Source: Burkholderia catarinensis
GTDB lineage: Bacteria > Pseudomonadota > Gammaproteobacteria > Burkholderiales > Burkholderiaceae
Assembly (NCBI RefSeq): GCF_001883705.2
Contig: NZ_MDEQ02000009.1
Location: 62,001-126,000, forward strand
Length of the DNA: 64,000 nucleotides
Reading direction: 5' to 3'
The notes under the pieces were generated by a model. The model did not search any database. It was not told the origin of the DNA and saw nothing but the letters and a program-made list of their open reading frames with translations. Below are positions 16,758 to 26,215 of the stretch, piece by piece. The position numbers were made by a program, and so were the translations under genes. Numbering within the stretch: the stretch's first letter is position 1; each line of letters opens with the position of its first letter.

Positions 16758-17240
16758 GACGACTCAAGTCCGGCATGGGATCCCGGCTGCACGTCACGCG
16801 ACGCGTCGACAGCGAGTGCGGTCCGGAGGAATCCCTGGGGAAAGGAATGTCCAGATGCGGCGGTCGGGCAGAGGGTGGTGTGAGTGCATCGAGCTGGCCG
16901 TGCGACGTCTGTACCGACGTATTGGACCGCCGGGAGGTATCGGGCTTATTTCGTCGAACGGGGTTTATGCAATGCAATGTACCTGCGGCGCACTCGGATA
17001 CAGTGAGAGACAATCGAGCGCGCTGCGACGGTGGCCGCCGTAGTGCAACCGCATGGCAATTTCCGCAATCGACCGGCGCGACTGCGGGTCACTGGAATTC
17101 GCGCGGCAGGGCCGCTCGTCAACGGCAACGCATCTTCGTGGCTTCGCCCGGACGCGGATGGGCGGCCGGCCAATGAAGCACGTGCACGAGCCGGCCACTA
17201 TTGCGCCTGCCCGTGTCGGATCGCCGGAAACGACGGCGCT
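16758..17240. other. intergenic region upstream of ECF sigma gene
   Basis: In these 483 bases I find no open frame with convincing coding character. It must contain the promoter of the sigma gene reading leftward. At about 16911-16924 the sequence TGTACCGACGTAT resembles the ATAC-N4-GTAT palindromes found elsewhere in the region with one mismatch per site; this could be a degenerate regulator box 155 bases before the sigma start, but the match is weak. Nothing else was recognised. Confidence 0.4.
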
Positions 17241-17477
17241 TCAATGGCCGGAATAGAGTTTCCTGAGCGCGTCGAGCTCGCCGCTCTGGCGCGCGTGCGC
17301 GAGCTCCTGGCGCACTTCGATACGTGTCTTTCCCATCGGCATCGCCGCGGCCGGTGCCCATTGGGTCGTGGCCGCGGCATCTTGATTCCCTGTCATCGAA
17401 TCGACGGGGGCCGCTGCATGGGCGCAGGCTGCGGTAGCAAACGCGACGAGCGCGAAGGTGATCCTTGATGTCTTCAT
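17241..17477 (-). CDS. small exported DUF4148 protein (first copy)
   Basis: Secreted protein of 78 residues: a signal peptide (MKTSRITFALVAFATAACAHA) followed by a short polar region and the DUF4148 signature MGKTRIEVRQELAHARQSGE, ending DALRKLYSGH. The family is typical of Burkholderiaceae, usually present in many copies, with unknown function and probable periplasmic location. A second copy lies at 31093. ATG at 17477 is chosen because it opens the signal peptide. No strong ribosome binding site precedes it. Confidence 0.8.
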   Translation of the reverse strand: MKTSRITFALVAFATAACAHAAAPVDSMTGNQDAAATTQWAPAAAMPMGKTRIEVRQELAHARQSGELDALRKLYSGH

Positions 17478-18139
17478 GTCGGAATCCGGAAGGTGGGTCG
17501 ATCGAACGGTACGCACGGTATCTGGCGAAGGCGGGAGCCGGATGCGCCGGCCGCGTTGCGCTGGTCGTCAGAATCCGTCGCGTGGGTATTGAGCGCCGCA
17601 AAGGTATCCCGCATGTGTCCGGGGCGTGGCATTTTGCAATGTCATGTATCCATCCGGAGACCAGGTACATCCGGATACGAAAGCGCCGGTCATGACGGGG
17701 CGCGAGTCCGCTTGGGCAGCTCGCATGCGTTGGCCGGCGCACATCGTCGCAAGCGCGTGGAGAGCGTATCGCGCTGTCGAACCGGCTCGATTCGAACCGC
17801 GGACAATCGATCGTCGGGAGCGGCGCGCGATCTGCGTGATGCGGGGCGTGCCGATTCCGGCGCGCGTTGTTGCATTGACGATATCGTGCTGGAATAATCT
17901 GCGGGTTCGCGTGTTATCACGGGTACCTGGAAGAAAGGCGCGGCGGCCGGTGAGGTGCGACACCGCACGAGCGAAATCGCGGGAGCCCCGCGGCCCGCGT
18001 CGCGACCGCGGGTTCGAACGAACGGATACAACCCGGCATCCCGCTCCGGCACGTTGCACGGGTGCCGCATGCCGTGCTCCACGCCGCCGTGCCAGCGGCG
18101 TTCGAGTTGATGACGCCACCGTTTCCTTACTGCATTCGC
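17478..18139. other. long intergenic region before the giant kinase gene
   Basis: These 662 bases separate the DUF4148 gene (leftward) from the giant protein gene (rightward). Open frames are present on both strands but are rich in Arg, Ser and Pro without recognisable domains, and I regard them as non-coding. An inverted repeat GTATCC (17646-17651) and GGATAC (17673-17678), 27 bases apart, is a possible regulatory site. Promoters for both flanking genes must lie here, but none can be named with confidence. Confidence 0.4.
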
Positions 18140-21100
18140 ATGATCGAACTTTCGACACGCCGCTTTATCGAATTGAGCCCCGGCCCGCCACGGCTGCACC
18201 GTGCGATCGACGACCATGCGCCGTCCGTGCTGGTCGCCGGGCGCGGCGTCGCGGCACCGTCCGCGGTCGCCGCGCTGCAACGCGAATATGGGTTGCGCTC
18301 GGCACTGCACGAACGCTGGTCCGCTGTTCCACAAGCCATCGTGTCGCACGGTGGCGGCGCCGTGCTCGTCCTTGCCGATCCGGGCGGGATGCCGCTCTCC
18401 GTTGGCGGTGTACCGCAGCAGCGTTTGCCGGCGTTTCTGCGGCGCGCGATTTCGCTCGCGACAGCGCTGGGCGAGATGCATGCGGCCGGTATCGTGCATC
18501 GCGCGCTTGCGCCGCATCGCTTCCTCGTCGATGACGATGATCGTGCGTTTCTGACGGGCTTCGGCTACGCCATCGGCCCCGGCGCGACCGACCCGTTGCG
18601 CGACGCCGATCTCGATCGGGACGACACGGATTTCGTCTATACGGCGCCCGAACTCGGCACGCGCATGAACCTGCGTGTCGACGCGCGGGCCGATCTTTAT
18701 TCGCTCGGATGCATTCTCTATGAGCAGTTGACCGGTGTGCCGCCGTTCGATGCGACCGATGCCGCCGGACTCGTGCACGCACACGCCACGCATTCGGCGC
18801 GCCCCCCTCACGACCTCGTTCCGCACGTACCGGAGCAGATTTCGCGGATCGTCGTGAAGCTGCTCGAAAAGGCGCCGGAGCAGCGGTACGGCACGGCTGC
18901 GGGGCTCGTCGCCGACCTGCAGCGATGCGAGCAGTGCCTTCGCCGTGACGGTCGCATTCCGATGTTCGCGCTCGATGTCCATGCGGCGCTGCAGCGTCTG
19001 CAGCAAGCCGATCACGTGGTGGGCCGCGAACAGGAGATCGACGCGTTGCGCGCGCAGTACCGTGCCGTCGCCACCGTTGGAGAGGCGCGCGTCGCATGGG
19101 TTTCCGGCCACTCGGGCATGGGCAAGTCGACGCTGCTTCTGGAGGCCGTCGCGCGAATCAGGCACGACGGGGCGCTGCTCGTGGCCACCAGCAAGGGCGA
19201 GGAAGGGCGCCGCGGCACGCCGTATGCGATGCTTGCCCAGGCGCTGGAGCCGCTGCTGCAGTTCGTGCTGGGTTGCGCGGACGACGAATTCGACAGGTGG
19301 CGCGCGCGAATCGGAACGGCAGTGGCGCCTGTCGGACGCACGCTCGCGAGATTCCTGCCGGCGCTCTCGGCGGTGCTTGGCCCGCAAGCGGGCACGCCGG
19401 AGCAATCCGAACTGGCGCCAGGGCTGGAGCGAGAGCGCGTGCTGCAAGCGATCGCCCGGCTGATCGCGTGTTTCGCGGCACCGGAGCGCCCGCTCGCGCT
19501 GCTGCTCGACGATCTGCAATGGGCCGATGCGGGCACGATACAGGTGCTGGAGCGCCTGGCGCAGCAACACCGCGACACGGCGTTGCTGCTCGTTGGTGCA
19601 TATCGCGGGAACGAGATCGATGCGGGTCACCCGTTGCGGGCCGGCCCGCTGGCCGACATTCCCGATGCATTGACGGTGGAACTCGGGCCGCTGAACGAGC
19701 GGGCGACGACCGAGCTGATCGCCCACGCGCTGCATCAGGATACCGATGCGCTTCGCCCGTTGTCCGACCTGATCGGACGGAGAACCGGCCGCAATCCGTT
19801 CTTCGTGCATCACCTGCTGCGCCTGCTAGCCGATGAAGGCATGCTCGATTACGACGCGGGCGCCGGCCTGTGGCGCTGGAACATGGTGCACATTGCCGCG
19901 CATCGCGGCGGCGATGACGTCGCGATGATGCTGGCGCGGCAGTTCGAGCTGCTGCCGGACGCCGCACGATTCATGTTGCGCTTGCTGGCCTGCATCGGCC
20001 AGCGTGCGTCGACGCGCCTGCTGGCCACGGCCGCTGGCCTGACCGAGCCCGATGCGATCGAGGGGCTGCAGGCGGCGCTCGATGCCGGCAGTCTCCAGCG
20101 CGACGGCGACGACTGGACGTTCTGGCACGATCGCATTCGCGAGGCGGCGTATGCGTCGATCCCGGAGGGCGAACGGGCGGCGCTGCATCATGCAATCGCC
20201 TGCCGCTTGCTGGCGGCGGGCGATGCCTGCGCCGACGCCTTCGTGCTGGCCGCGCAGGCGAACCTCGCCAGCACGGTTGTCGAGGCGCGCGCGCAGCGCT
20301 GCGCGTTCGCGCGCGTGAATCTGGAGGCCGGGCGGCAAGCCAGGGCGGCAACCGCGCATCATTCCGCACTCGGCTTTTTTCGCGCCGCCGTCGATTTCCT
20401 CGGCGAACGGGACACCAGCGACGACGGGCTCGAGGCGCGCATGCTGTGCGGCGAGGCCGAGTTCATGACCGGTGCGCTCGAAGCCGCCGAAGCGCGCCTG
20501 GCCGAGCTGGAGCGGGTGGCCGGCGACGGCACTTTCGGCGCGGATCTCACGCGCCTGCGCGCGGCGTTGTACACGGCGCTGGGCCGCTTCGACCTGGCTC
20601 TCGGTGTCGGCCTTGCGTTCCTGAAGCGGTCCGGCATCGATATCCCGCCTCATCCGGACAGCGCGGACGTGCATCGCGAATACCTTCGCCTGCGCGGCTG
20701 GCTGGACCGCAACGGGATCGACGCGCTGCGTGACCTGCCGATCATCGGCGATCCGCTGCAGCGCGCGATTGTCGACATCTTTGCCGACCTGATCCCGCCG
20801 GCACTCTATTCCGACCAGGATCTGGTCGACATGATTCTGCTGCGCGCGGTGAATCTGGCGATCGAGCACGGCCATTCCGATGCGTCGGCCGACGTCTACG
20901 TCTGCATGAACCAGATCTTCGGCGCACGTTACGGCGATTACGCCGCGTCGCTGGCATTTGGCGAGCTCGCGCTGCATCTGGTCGACGAGCGCGGACTCGA
21001 TCGGTATCGCGGCCGCGTGTACATGGCGCACGGCACGATCGTGGTGCCGTGGGTGTTGCCGGCGCGCTCGGCCCGTGGGTATATCTCGCGGGCATTCGAG

Positions 21101-23197
21101 ATCACGGTCGAGTGCTGCGATCATACTTTTGCGCTCTATTGCAAGCGCAACGAGGCCACCGGCATGCTGTTCGCCGGCGAATTTCTCGGCGACGTACGCG
21201 ACACGGTGGCGCACGGGCTTGTGATCGCGCGCGATGCGAATTTCCAGCTCGTGATCGATGCACTGCTTGCGCAGCAGATGCTGCTGAGGCGGTTACAGGA
21301 AGGCGAGACCGACGATCGCGACGTGTTGCCGCCGCCGGAGGGCAGGCCGGCGACCCTGGTCGATCTCGCCTACTGGGTCTACAGGCTGCAGGCGGCACTG
21401 TTGTTCGGCGATCTGCCGGACGCGCTTGACGCGCGCCGGCGCGCCGAAGCTTGCGAGCATGCGGCTCGTTCGTTTGCCGAGCGGGCCGATTTGCCGTTCT
21501 ACGGCGCGCTCGCATTGCTTGCGCTGCCCTGCCGCGATGCGTCCCAGGAAGCTGCGCTGCAGCGCCATGTCGAGCAACTCGACGTCTGGGCGCGGGCCTG
21601 CCCGGCGAACTTCGTCGCGCGACGCGAGCTGGTGCGCGCGGAGCACGCGCGCGTGAATGGCCAGCCGCTGGACGCGGCGGAAGCTTATGCGCGCGCCGTG
21701 GCGCACGCGGGCAAGCATGGCTTCACGCAGGTCGAGGCGCTGGCAGCCGAGTGCGCGGCGCGATTCCATGCGGGCCGCGACGATATCGCTGCGCACGCTT
21801 ATTTGCGCCATGCGCAGAGCGCATGGCAGCGTTGGGGGGCGCTGGCGAAGGTGCGCCAGTTGCAGGCCGCGCATCCCGATGTATTCGATGCCGGAGCGGG
21901 CAACCCTGTCGGGAGTCGGATGCACGCACTGGACGTCAACGCGGTGCTGCGCGTGTCGAACGCGCTGGCGAGCGACATCGTGCCGGCGCGTCTCGTGGAA
22001 ACGCTGTTGCGCACGACACTCGAAAGCGCCGGGGCGGAGCATGGCGCGCTCGCGGTGCTGCGCGAGGGCGTCTGGCATGTACCGGCGCGCGCGGACGTGA
22101 TCGACGGTACGATCGTCGTGACGCAAGAGGCCGTGTCGTTGACGGCGAGCGTGCTTCCTGTCTCGGTCGTGCAGGCGGTCGCCCGGACGCAGGAAGGGGT
22201 GGTGATCGACGATGCGTCGGAGTCGCCGGTTCATGGTCAGGATGCTTATGTTCGCCGCCGGCGCCCCCGTTCGGTGATGTGCGTACCGCTGATGCGTTAT
22301 GCGACGCTCGTCGGCGTGCTGTATATGGAAAACAATCTGGCGGCGCGGATGTTTACCGCGGCCAAGGCGGCGCTGGTGGAGGTGATCGCCTCGCAGGCCG
22401 CGTTCGCGCTCGAGAATGCGCGGCTCTATGAGGAGCTGGTCGAGCAGAACCGTCAGCGCGCGCATGCCGAGGAACAGTTGCGTGCCGCACTTGCCGGCCT
22501 CGAGCGCGCCAGCCGCCTGACAGCGATGGGGGAGCTCGTCGCATCCATCGTCCATGAGATCGGACAGCCGATTGCCGCCGTGGACACGTCGGCGAGCGCC
22601 GCGTTGCGTTGGCTGAACCGGGAACCGCCGGACGTCGGCGAAGCGCGGGCGATGCTCGCACACATCAATCGGAGCGCGGCGCGGGCCAAGAGCATCATCC
22701 AGGCGCTGCGCGCGAAGGCACGCAAGGCCGCGCCGCAGTTTGCGACGGTTGACCTCGCCGAGGCCGTGCGCGAGGCCGCGGCGCTCGTCGCGCGGCAGCT
22801 CGACACGCTGGACGTGGTGCTGGAGCTGCGCAGTCACGATGGCCCCGTCTACGTATACGGCGACCGGATCCAGCTCCAGCAGGTCGTGATCAACCTGCTG
22901 ACGAACGGCGCCGAATCGATGGCCGAGCTCGAGACGGCGCGTTGTCTTTCGCTTGCCTGCGCAGCGCACGGCGTTGACAGCGTACGCGTGACCGTGGAGG
23001 ATTCGGGCAGCGGCATTGCACCCGACGTCGCGGACCGGCTGCTCGAACCGCTTTTCACGACCAAGGAGAACGGGATGGGCATGGGCCTCGCCATCTCGCA
23101 TTCGATTGTCGACGCTCACGGCGGAACGTTGACGCTGTCGCCGCGCGAGGGTGCCGGTACGCGAGCAACCGTCATGCTGCCGCGCGTCGATCCATGA
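18140..23197 (+). CDS. giant kinase-like / AAA ATPase / GAF / histidine kinase signalling protein
   Basis: Cytoplasmic protein of 1685 residues. Residues 1-270 follow a Ser/Thr kinase fold (catalytic-loop region at 119-130, APE at 169-171, DLYSLG at 185-190), but the catalytic Asp of HRD is Ala (HRALAPHRF) and DFG reads TGF, so it looks like a pseudokinase. An ATPase domain follows with Walker A GHSGMGKST (323-331) and Walker B LALLLDDLQWAD (about 452). A long helical repeat region leads to a GAF domain (about 1267-1430) and a histidine kinase with SIVHEIGQPIAAVDTSA (His about 1471), LTNGAESM, EDSGSGIAP and GMGMGLAIS. Start at 18140 is by family alignment; GTG 18062 and ATG 18110 are alternatives. 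A FixJ/TodT-like regulator follows 100 bases later and is its likely partner. Confidence 0.88.
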   Translation: MIELSTRRFIELSPGPPRLHRAIDDHAPSVLVAGRGVAAPSAVAALQREYGLRSALHERWSAVPQAIVSHGGGAVLVLADPGGMPLSVGGVPQQRLPAFLRRAISLATALGEMHAAGIVHRALAPHRFLVDDDDRAFLTGFGYAIGPGATDPLRDADLDRDDTDFVYTAPELGTRMNLRVDARADLYSLGCILYEQLTGVPPFDATDAAGLVHAHATHSARPPHDLVPHVPEQISRIVVKLLEKAPEQRYGTAAGLVADLQRCEQCLRRDGRIPMFALDVHAALQRLQQADHVVGREQEIDALRAQYRAVATVGEARVAWVSGHSGMGKSTLLLEAVARIRHDGALLVATSKGEEGRRGTPYAMLAQALEPLLQFVLGCADDEFDRWRARIGTAVAPVGRTLARFLPALSAVLGPQAGTPEQSELAPGLERERVLQAIARLIACFAAPERPLALLLDDLQWADAGTIQVLERLAQQHRDTALLLVGAYRGNEIDAGHPLRAGPLADIPDALTVELGPLNERATTELIAHALHQDTDALRPLSDLIGRRTGRNPFFVHHLLRLLADEGMLDYDAGAGLWRWNMVHIAAHRGGDDVAMMLARQFELLPDAARFMLRLLACIGQRASTRLLATAAGLTEPDAIEGLQAALDAGSLQRDGDDWTFWHDRIREAAYASIPEGERAALHHAIACRLLAAGDACADAFVLAAQANLASTVVEARAQRCAFARVNLEAGRQARAATAHHSALGFFRAAVDFLGERDTSDDGLEARMLCGEAEFMTGALEAAEARLAELERVAGDGTFGADLTRLRAALYTALGRFDLALGVGLAFLKRSGIDIPPHPDSADVHREYLRLRGWLDRNGIDALRDLPIIGDPLQRAIVDIFADLIPPALYSDQDLVDMILLRAVNLAIEHGHSDASADVYVCMNQIFGARYGDYAASLAFGELALHLVDERGLDRYRGRVYMAHGTIVVPWVLPARSARGYISRAFEITVECCDHTFALYCKRNEATGMLFAGEFLGDVRDTVAHGLVIARDANFQLVIDALLAQQMLLRRLQEGETDDRDVLPPPEGRPATLVDLAYWVYRLQAALLFGDLPDALDARRRAEACEHAARSFAERADLPFYGALALLALPCRDASQEAALQRHVEQLDVWARACPANFVARRELVRAEHARVNGQPLDAAEAYARAVAHAGKHGFTQVEALAAECAARFHAGRDDIAAHAYLRHAQSAWQRWGALAKVRQLQAAHPDVFDAGAGNPVGSRMHALDVNAVLRVSNALASDIVPARLVETLLRTTLESAGAEHGALAVLREGVWHVPARADVIDGTIVVTQEAVSLTASVLPVSVVQAVARTQEGVVIDDASESPVHGQDAYVRRRRPRSVMCVPLMRYATLVGVLYMENNLAARMFTAAKAALVEVIASQAAFALENARLYEELVEQNRQRAHAEEQLRAALAGLERASRLTAMGELVASIVHEIGQPIAAVDTSASAALRWLNREPPDVGEARAMLAHINRSAARAKSIIQALRAKARKAAPQFATVDLAEAVREAAALVARQLDTLDVVLELRSHDGPVYVYGDRIQLQQVVINLLTNGAESMAELETARCLSLACAAHGVDSVRVTVEDSGSGIAPDVADRLLEPLFTTKENGMGMGLAISHSIVDAHGGTLTLSPREGAGTRATVMLPRVDP

Positions 23198-23297
23198 TGC
23201 GTCGTCCGTCGGCGCGACGCGCGGCGGGCGGACAGGTTCTTCGAGTTGTGTTTGAGCCGCTCCGCGACCACTCCTGAAAATTCATCAGCGAATATCG

Positions 23298-23966
23298 ATG
23301 CCGGAAACCAGAATGCCCCACGCGACACCTGCATCCGCGGATCGGAGCGGCCGAGTCGTCTACGTCGTCGATGACGACGAGTTCGTTCGTGCCGCGCTGA
23401 TCAGCCTGCTGCGATCGATCGACCTGGACGTTCGTGCCTTTGCGTCGACGGACGAGTTTCTCGCGGCAACGAAGGGCGCAGGACCGTCGTGCCTCGTCCT
23501 GGACGTCAGGCTGCGCGGGCAGAGCGGAATCGCGTTTCAGACGTCGCTGGCAGAGAGCGGCGGCCCGCAGATGCCGATCATCTTCATCACGGCGCACGGC
23601 GATATTGCGATGACGGTGAAGGCGATGAAAGCCGGCGCGATGGATTTCCTGACGAAACCGTTCCGCGACCAGGACATGATCGATGCGGTGATTGCGGCGC
23701 TTGACCGCGATGCGAAACGGCTGCAGGACGATCGCTCGCTGCTCGATCTGCGCGCGTGTTGGGAATCGCTGACGCCGCGTGAACGCGAGGTGCTGCAACA
23801 CGTCGCGACGGGCCTGATGAACAAGCAAGTCGCGGGCAACATGGGAATCGCGGAGATCACGGCCAAGATTCATCGCAGCCAGGCGATGCGAAAAATGCAG
23901 TGCCGCTCGGTCGCTGAACTGGTGCGCAAGATGACTGCGCTCGGCATCGACGTACCGTCGCGCTAG
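23298..23966 (+). CDS. FixJ/TodT-like response regulator (receiver + LuxR-type HTH)
   Basis: DNA-binding regulator of 222 residues. The receiver domain (about 19-140) has the acidic pair VDDDE, the phosphoacceptor Asp 69 in LVLDVRLRG, the conserved ITAHGD and KPF. The C-terminal LuxR/NarL helix-turn-helix (about 152-212) reads LTPREREVLQHVATGLMNKQ to SVAELVRK, as in FixJ, StyR and TodT. It directly follows the giant FixL/TodS-like kinase and is probably phosphorylated by it, and perhaps by the related kinase at 12900. The ATAC-N4-GTAT palindromes at 14345, 24171 and 27554 are candidate binding sites. An in-frame ATG five codons later is an alternative start. Confidence 0.9.
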   Translation: MPETRMPHATPASADRSGRVVYVVDDDEFVRAALISLLRSIDLDVRAFASTDEFLAATKGAGPSCLVLDVRLRGQSGIAFQTSLAESGGPQMPIIFITAHGDIAMTVKAMKAGAMDFLTKPFRDQDMIDAVIAALDRDAKRLQDDRSLLDLRACWESLTPREREVLQHVATGLMNKQVAGNMGIAEITAKIHRSQAMRKMQCRSVAELVRKMTALGIDVPSR

Positions 23967-24273
23967 CGGCGGCCCGGGCGCGGAAAACCATCGGCGCTGG
24001 CGCATCGCGCGCCGAGCCGGATAACCTGCATCCATGCGGCGTGCGGCATCCCGATCTCCGGCGTGGCGCGCCCGGGGCACAGGCCGCCGCGCCCGCTGCG
24101 GAAAAAGCGAGCGCCATTCGTTTACCCGGATCTTTCATCAACCGGTCCATGCACCGACGCCGGCCCTACCCATACGTAGGTATGATGACGGTGCCGCGGC
24201 GTGACGGTATGCTGGCAACTTGGGTTAACAGTGCTCGGGACGGGCCGGTCCGTCCCCCTCGTCATAAGCAGGG
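23967..24273. other. intergenic region between response regulator and receiver-only gene
   Basis: The 307 bases contain one clear element, the palindrome CATAC-GTAG-GTATG at 24171-24184, annotated separately. The rest is GC-rich without a coding frame or terminator that I can recognise. Confidence 0.5.
24171..24184. promoter_or_regulatory. candidate response-regulator box 2 (CATAC-GTAG-GTATG)
   Basis: Perfect inverted repeat CATAC and GTATG separated by four bases, sharing ATAC-N4-GTAT with the sites at 14345 and 27554 but with a different spacer, which points to conserved half-sites rather than a copied block. It lies 90 bases before the start of the receiver-only protein, a position suited to promoter activation. 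The regulator encoded just upstream at 23298 is the obvious candidate to bind it. Confidence 0.5.
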
Positions 24274-24657
24274 ATGCCTTTTTCACTCTCAACCTCCGAT
24301 CTCGTATCCATTGTCGACGACGATCCCTTCGTACGCGCCGCCGCGGGAAGTTTCGTGCGTTCGTTGGGCGGGGAGGCGCGCGAATTCGCGTCGGGGCCGG
24401 CATTCCTGGCGTCGGACGTGGCGTCGCGAACGGGTTGCCTGATCTGCGACATCCAGATGCCCGAGATGGATGGCATCGAAGTCCTGGCCCGGATGGAAGC
24501 ACGCGGCCTGCGCATTCCTACCGTGTTGGTCACGGCGTTCGTCACCGCCCGCACGTCCGAGCGAGCGCGGGCCAGCACCGCGCTTTGTCTCCTCGAGAAG
24601 CCGATCGACGCACAGGAGCTCGAAGGCTGGCTTGCCCGTGCGCTCGGATACGGCTGA
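24274..24657 (+). CDS. single-domain response regulator (receiver only)
   Basis: Stand-alone receiver of 127 residues with no output domain. It opens SDLVSIVDDDPFVRAA (acidic pair), has the phosphoacceptor Asp 59 in CLICDIQMPEMDG, the conserved Thr in LVTAF and the Lys in LEKP, so it should be phosphorylatable. Such proteins act as phosphate shuttles, sinks or competitors for a kinase. It lies between the FixJ-like regulator and a membrane histidine kinase. AGCAGGG precedes the ATG at short spacing. Confidence 0.86.
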   Translation: MPFSLSTSDLVSIVDDDPFVRAAAGSFVRSLGGEAREFASGPAFLASDVASRTGCLICDIQMPEMDGIEVLARMEARGLRIPTVLVTAFVTARTSERARASTALCLLEKPIDAQELEGWLARALGYG

Positions 24658-24792
24658 TCGCCGGTCTGCGCCGCAACGGCAACCTAAACCTTCGTAGGGG
24701 GTGGATGGCCGCTCGTTTGATGGTGCGAACCCCCTCACGCATGTTTTCATCTTCCCTGTACCGTCCGCCGCGACGGCGACAGGAGAACGAAG

Positions 24793-25863
24793 ATGGCCAA
24801 CATTCCTACCTTATCGTCCGGAGCCTGGTTTGAGGCTCGGCTCACGCGCTGTATCCGCAACCTCAGCCGCGCATGCCGTGGGCATGCGCGCGAACTCGTC
24901 GCGTGTCCGGCCCGGCTGTTCGTCGTGGCTGGCGTGCTGTTCGTCGCGGCGGCCCTGTACGACGCTCGCGACCTGCTGGCGAATGAATTGCTTCCCGCCG
25001 TCGGCGGCGATTTCCTGATTGCAAGCGTGGCGGCCGCGGTGCTTGCGCTGTTGGTGGTGGTGCTGTGGCTGCGTGCGCTGCGACTGGACGCGACCATCCG
25101 GCAACTCGCCGCGGCAGTCGAGAACCATGGGCTGGAAGAGTTGCCCCGGTCACTGGTCGAGCGCGGCACGCCGTCGATCGCGAGACTGGCAGTCGCGATC
25201 AACGACGCGCATCACCAGCACGGGGAACGCTTGACGGAATTGCTGCAGGTGCTCGCGGCCTATGCGCATGATCTGCGTACGCCGCTGACGCGCGTGATGC
25301 TGCGTAGCGGAATGCTGGAAGATCGCACGTTGCGCGATGCGATGGAGCGCGACCTTGCCGAGATGGGAGAACTGATCAACGCGAGCCTTGCCTGCGCGCG
25401 GCTTCAATGCAGCGTGGCGGAGCCGCCGCGCCGCGTCGACGTGGACGAGTTGCTCGGCTCGCTGGTCGACAACTATCGTGACGCGGGTCTTGCCGTCGCC
25501 CTGGACGGGCGGGTGGACTGTCCGCTCGTGACATTCCCGCATGCACTGCGGCGCGTGCTCGTCAACCTGATCGACAATGCACTGCGTTACGGGCGCGATG
25601 TCCGCCTGTGCGTTCGCGTCGATGCCAGACTCGTGATGCTTGCCGTGGTGGATTCAGGGCCGGGCATCGTGCCGGCGGAGATGGAAGCGGTATTCACGCC
25701 GTGGTATCGGGCGCCGCAGACATCGGCGCGCGCGCCGGGATCCGGATTGGGGCTCGCGATCGCACGGCGGCTGACGCAAGCGATGCAGGGGGAACTGCAA
25801 CTGAACAATCGCAGCACCGGAGGCCTCGAAGCGCGCGTGACATTGCCGCTCGCCGTCGCGTGA
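24793..25863 (+). CDS. membrane sensor histidine kinase (EnvZ-like core)
   Basis: Inner-membrane kinase of 356 residues. Two membrane helices (about 40-60 and 76-97) enclose only a short periplasmic loop, so it probably senses the membrane or a cytoplasmic state rather than a large external ligand. A HAMP-like linker follows, then the H box AAYAHDLRTPLTRV (His about 158), N box VNLIDNALRYG, G1 box DSGPGIVP and G2 box GSGLGLAIARRLTQA. No DNA-binding OmpR-type regulator adjoins it; only the receiver-only protein lies upstream. The H box differs in type from those of the two GAF kinases in the region. Confidence 0.88.
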   Translation: MANIPTLSSGAWFEARLTRCIRNLSRACRGHARELVACPARLFVVAGVLFVAAALYDARDLLANELLPAVGGDFLIASVAAAVLALLVVVLWLRALRLDATIRQLAAAVENHGLEELPRSLVERGTPSIARLAVAINDAHHQHGERLTELLQVLAAYAHDLRTPLTRVMLRSGMLEDRTLRDAMERDLAEMGELINASLACARLQCSVAEPPRRVDVDELLGSLVDNYRDAGLAVALDGRVDCPLVTFPHALRRVLVNLIDNALRYGRDVRLCVRVDARLVMLAVVDSGPGIVPAEMEAVFTPWYRAPQTSARAPGSGLGLAIARRLTQAMQGELQLNNRSTGGLEARVTLPLAVA

Positions 25864-26215
25864 GGGCATGGAGGCGATGTCGGCGGCGGCCGTTGTTCTG
25901 TTGCCGTCCGCTTTCATACAGCCTTTCAAAAACTCGCACGCAATCATGTAGGTGTCCAGATGATTGATTCATTTGTGAATGTCGTTCATGAACCGCGGAA
26001 AGTGCTTCGGGATGAGTGCGCGATCGCCGCTTCGTACAGAGGTTCGCCGGATACATTCCGATACGCCAGGGACATACGCGAGATACATGGCGGGCTCCCA
26101 ATGATGCATGACGTCGAGTTCGGCGAGTCCGCGATCCCGCGGACGCACGGCGAACACCCGTTTTCACGCCGTGTGCGGGACGGGACGTCGATCGCAAATG
26201 ACCGGGAGTGCGACA
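25864..26215. other. intergenic region between histidine kinase and SDR genes
   Basis: In these 352 bases an open frame of 87 codons starts at 25960 and runs into the SDR gene, but it has no ribosome binding site, poor codon bias at its start and no similarity that I recognise. GGGAG before the SDR start is its ribosome binding site. No palindrome of the ATAC-N4-GTAT type was seen here. Confidence 0.4.

Noticed and set aside
17875-17915. GGAAT-N16-TGTT as an EcfG-type promoter
   Set aside because: EcfG general stress control belongs to alphaproteobacteria and this organism looks betaproteobacterial; one weak match is not support.
17690-19813. 707-codon minus-strand open frame
   Set aside because: Antisense to the kinase-like and ATPase domains of the giant protein and extends into a non-coding gap; no recognisable domain.
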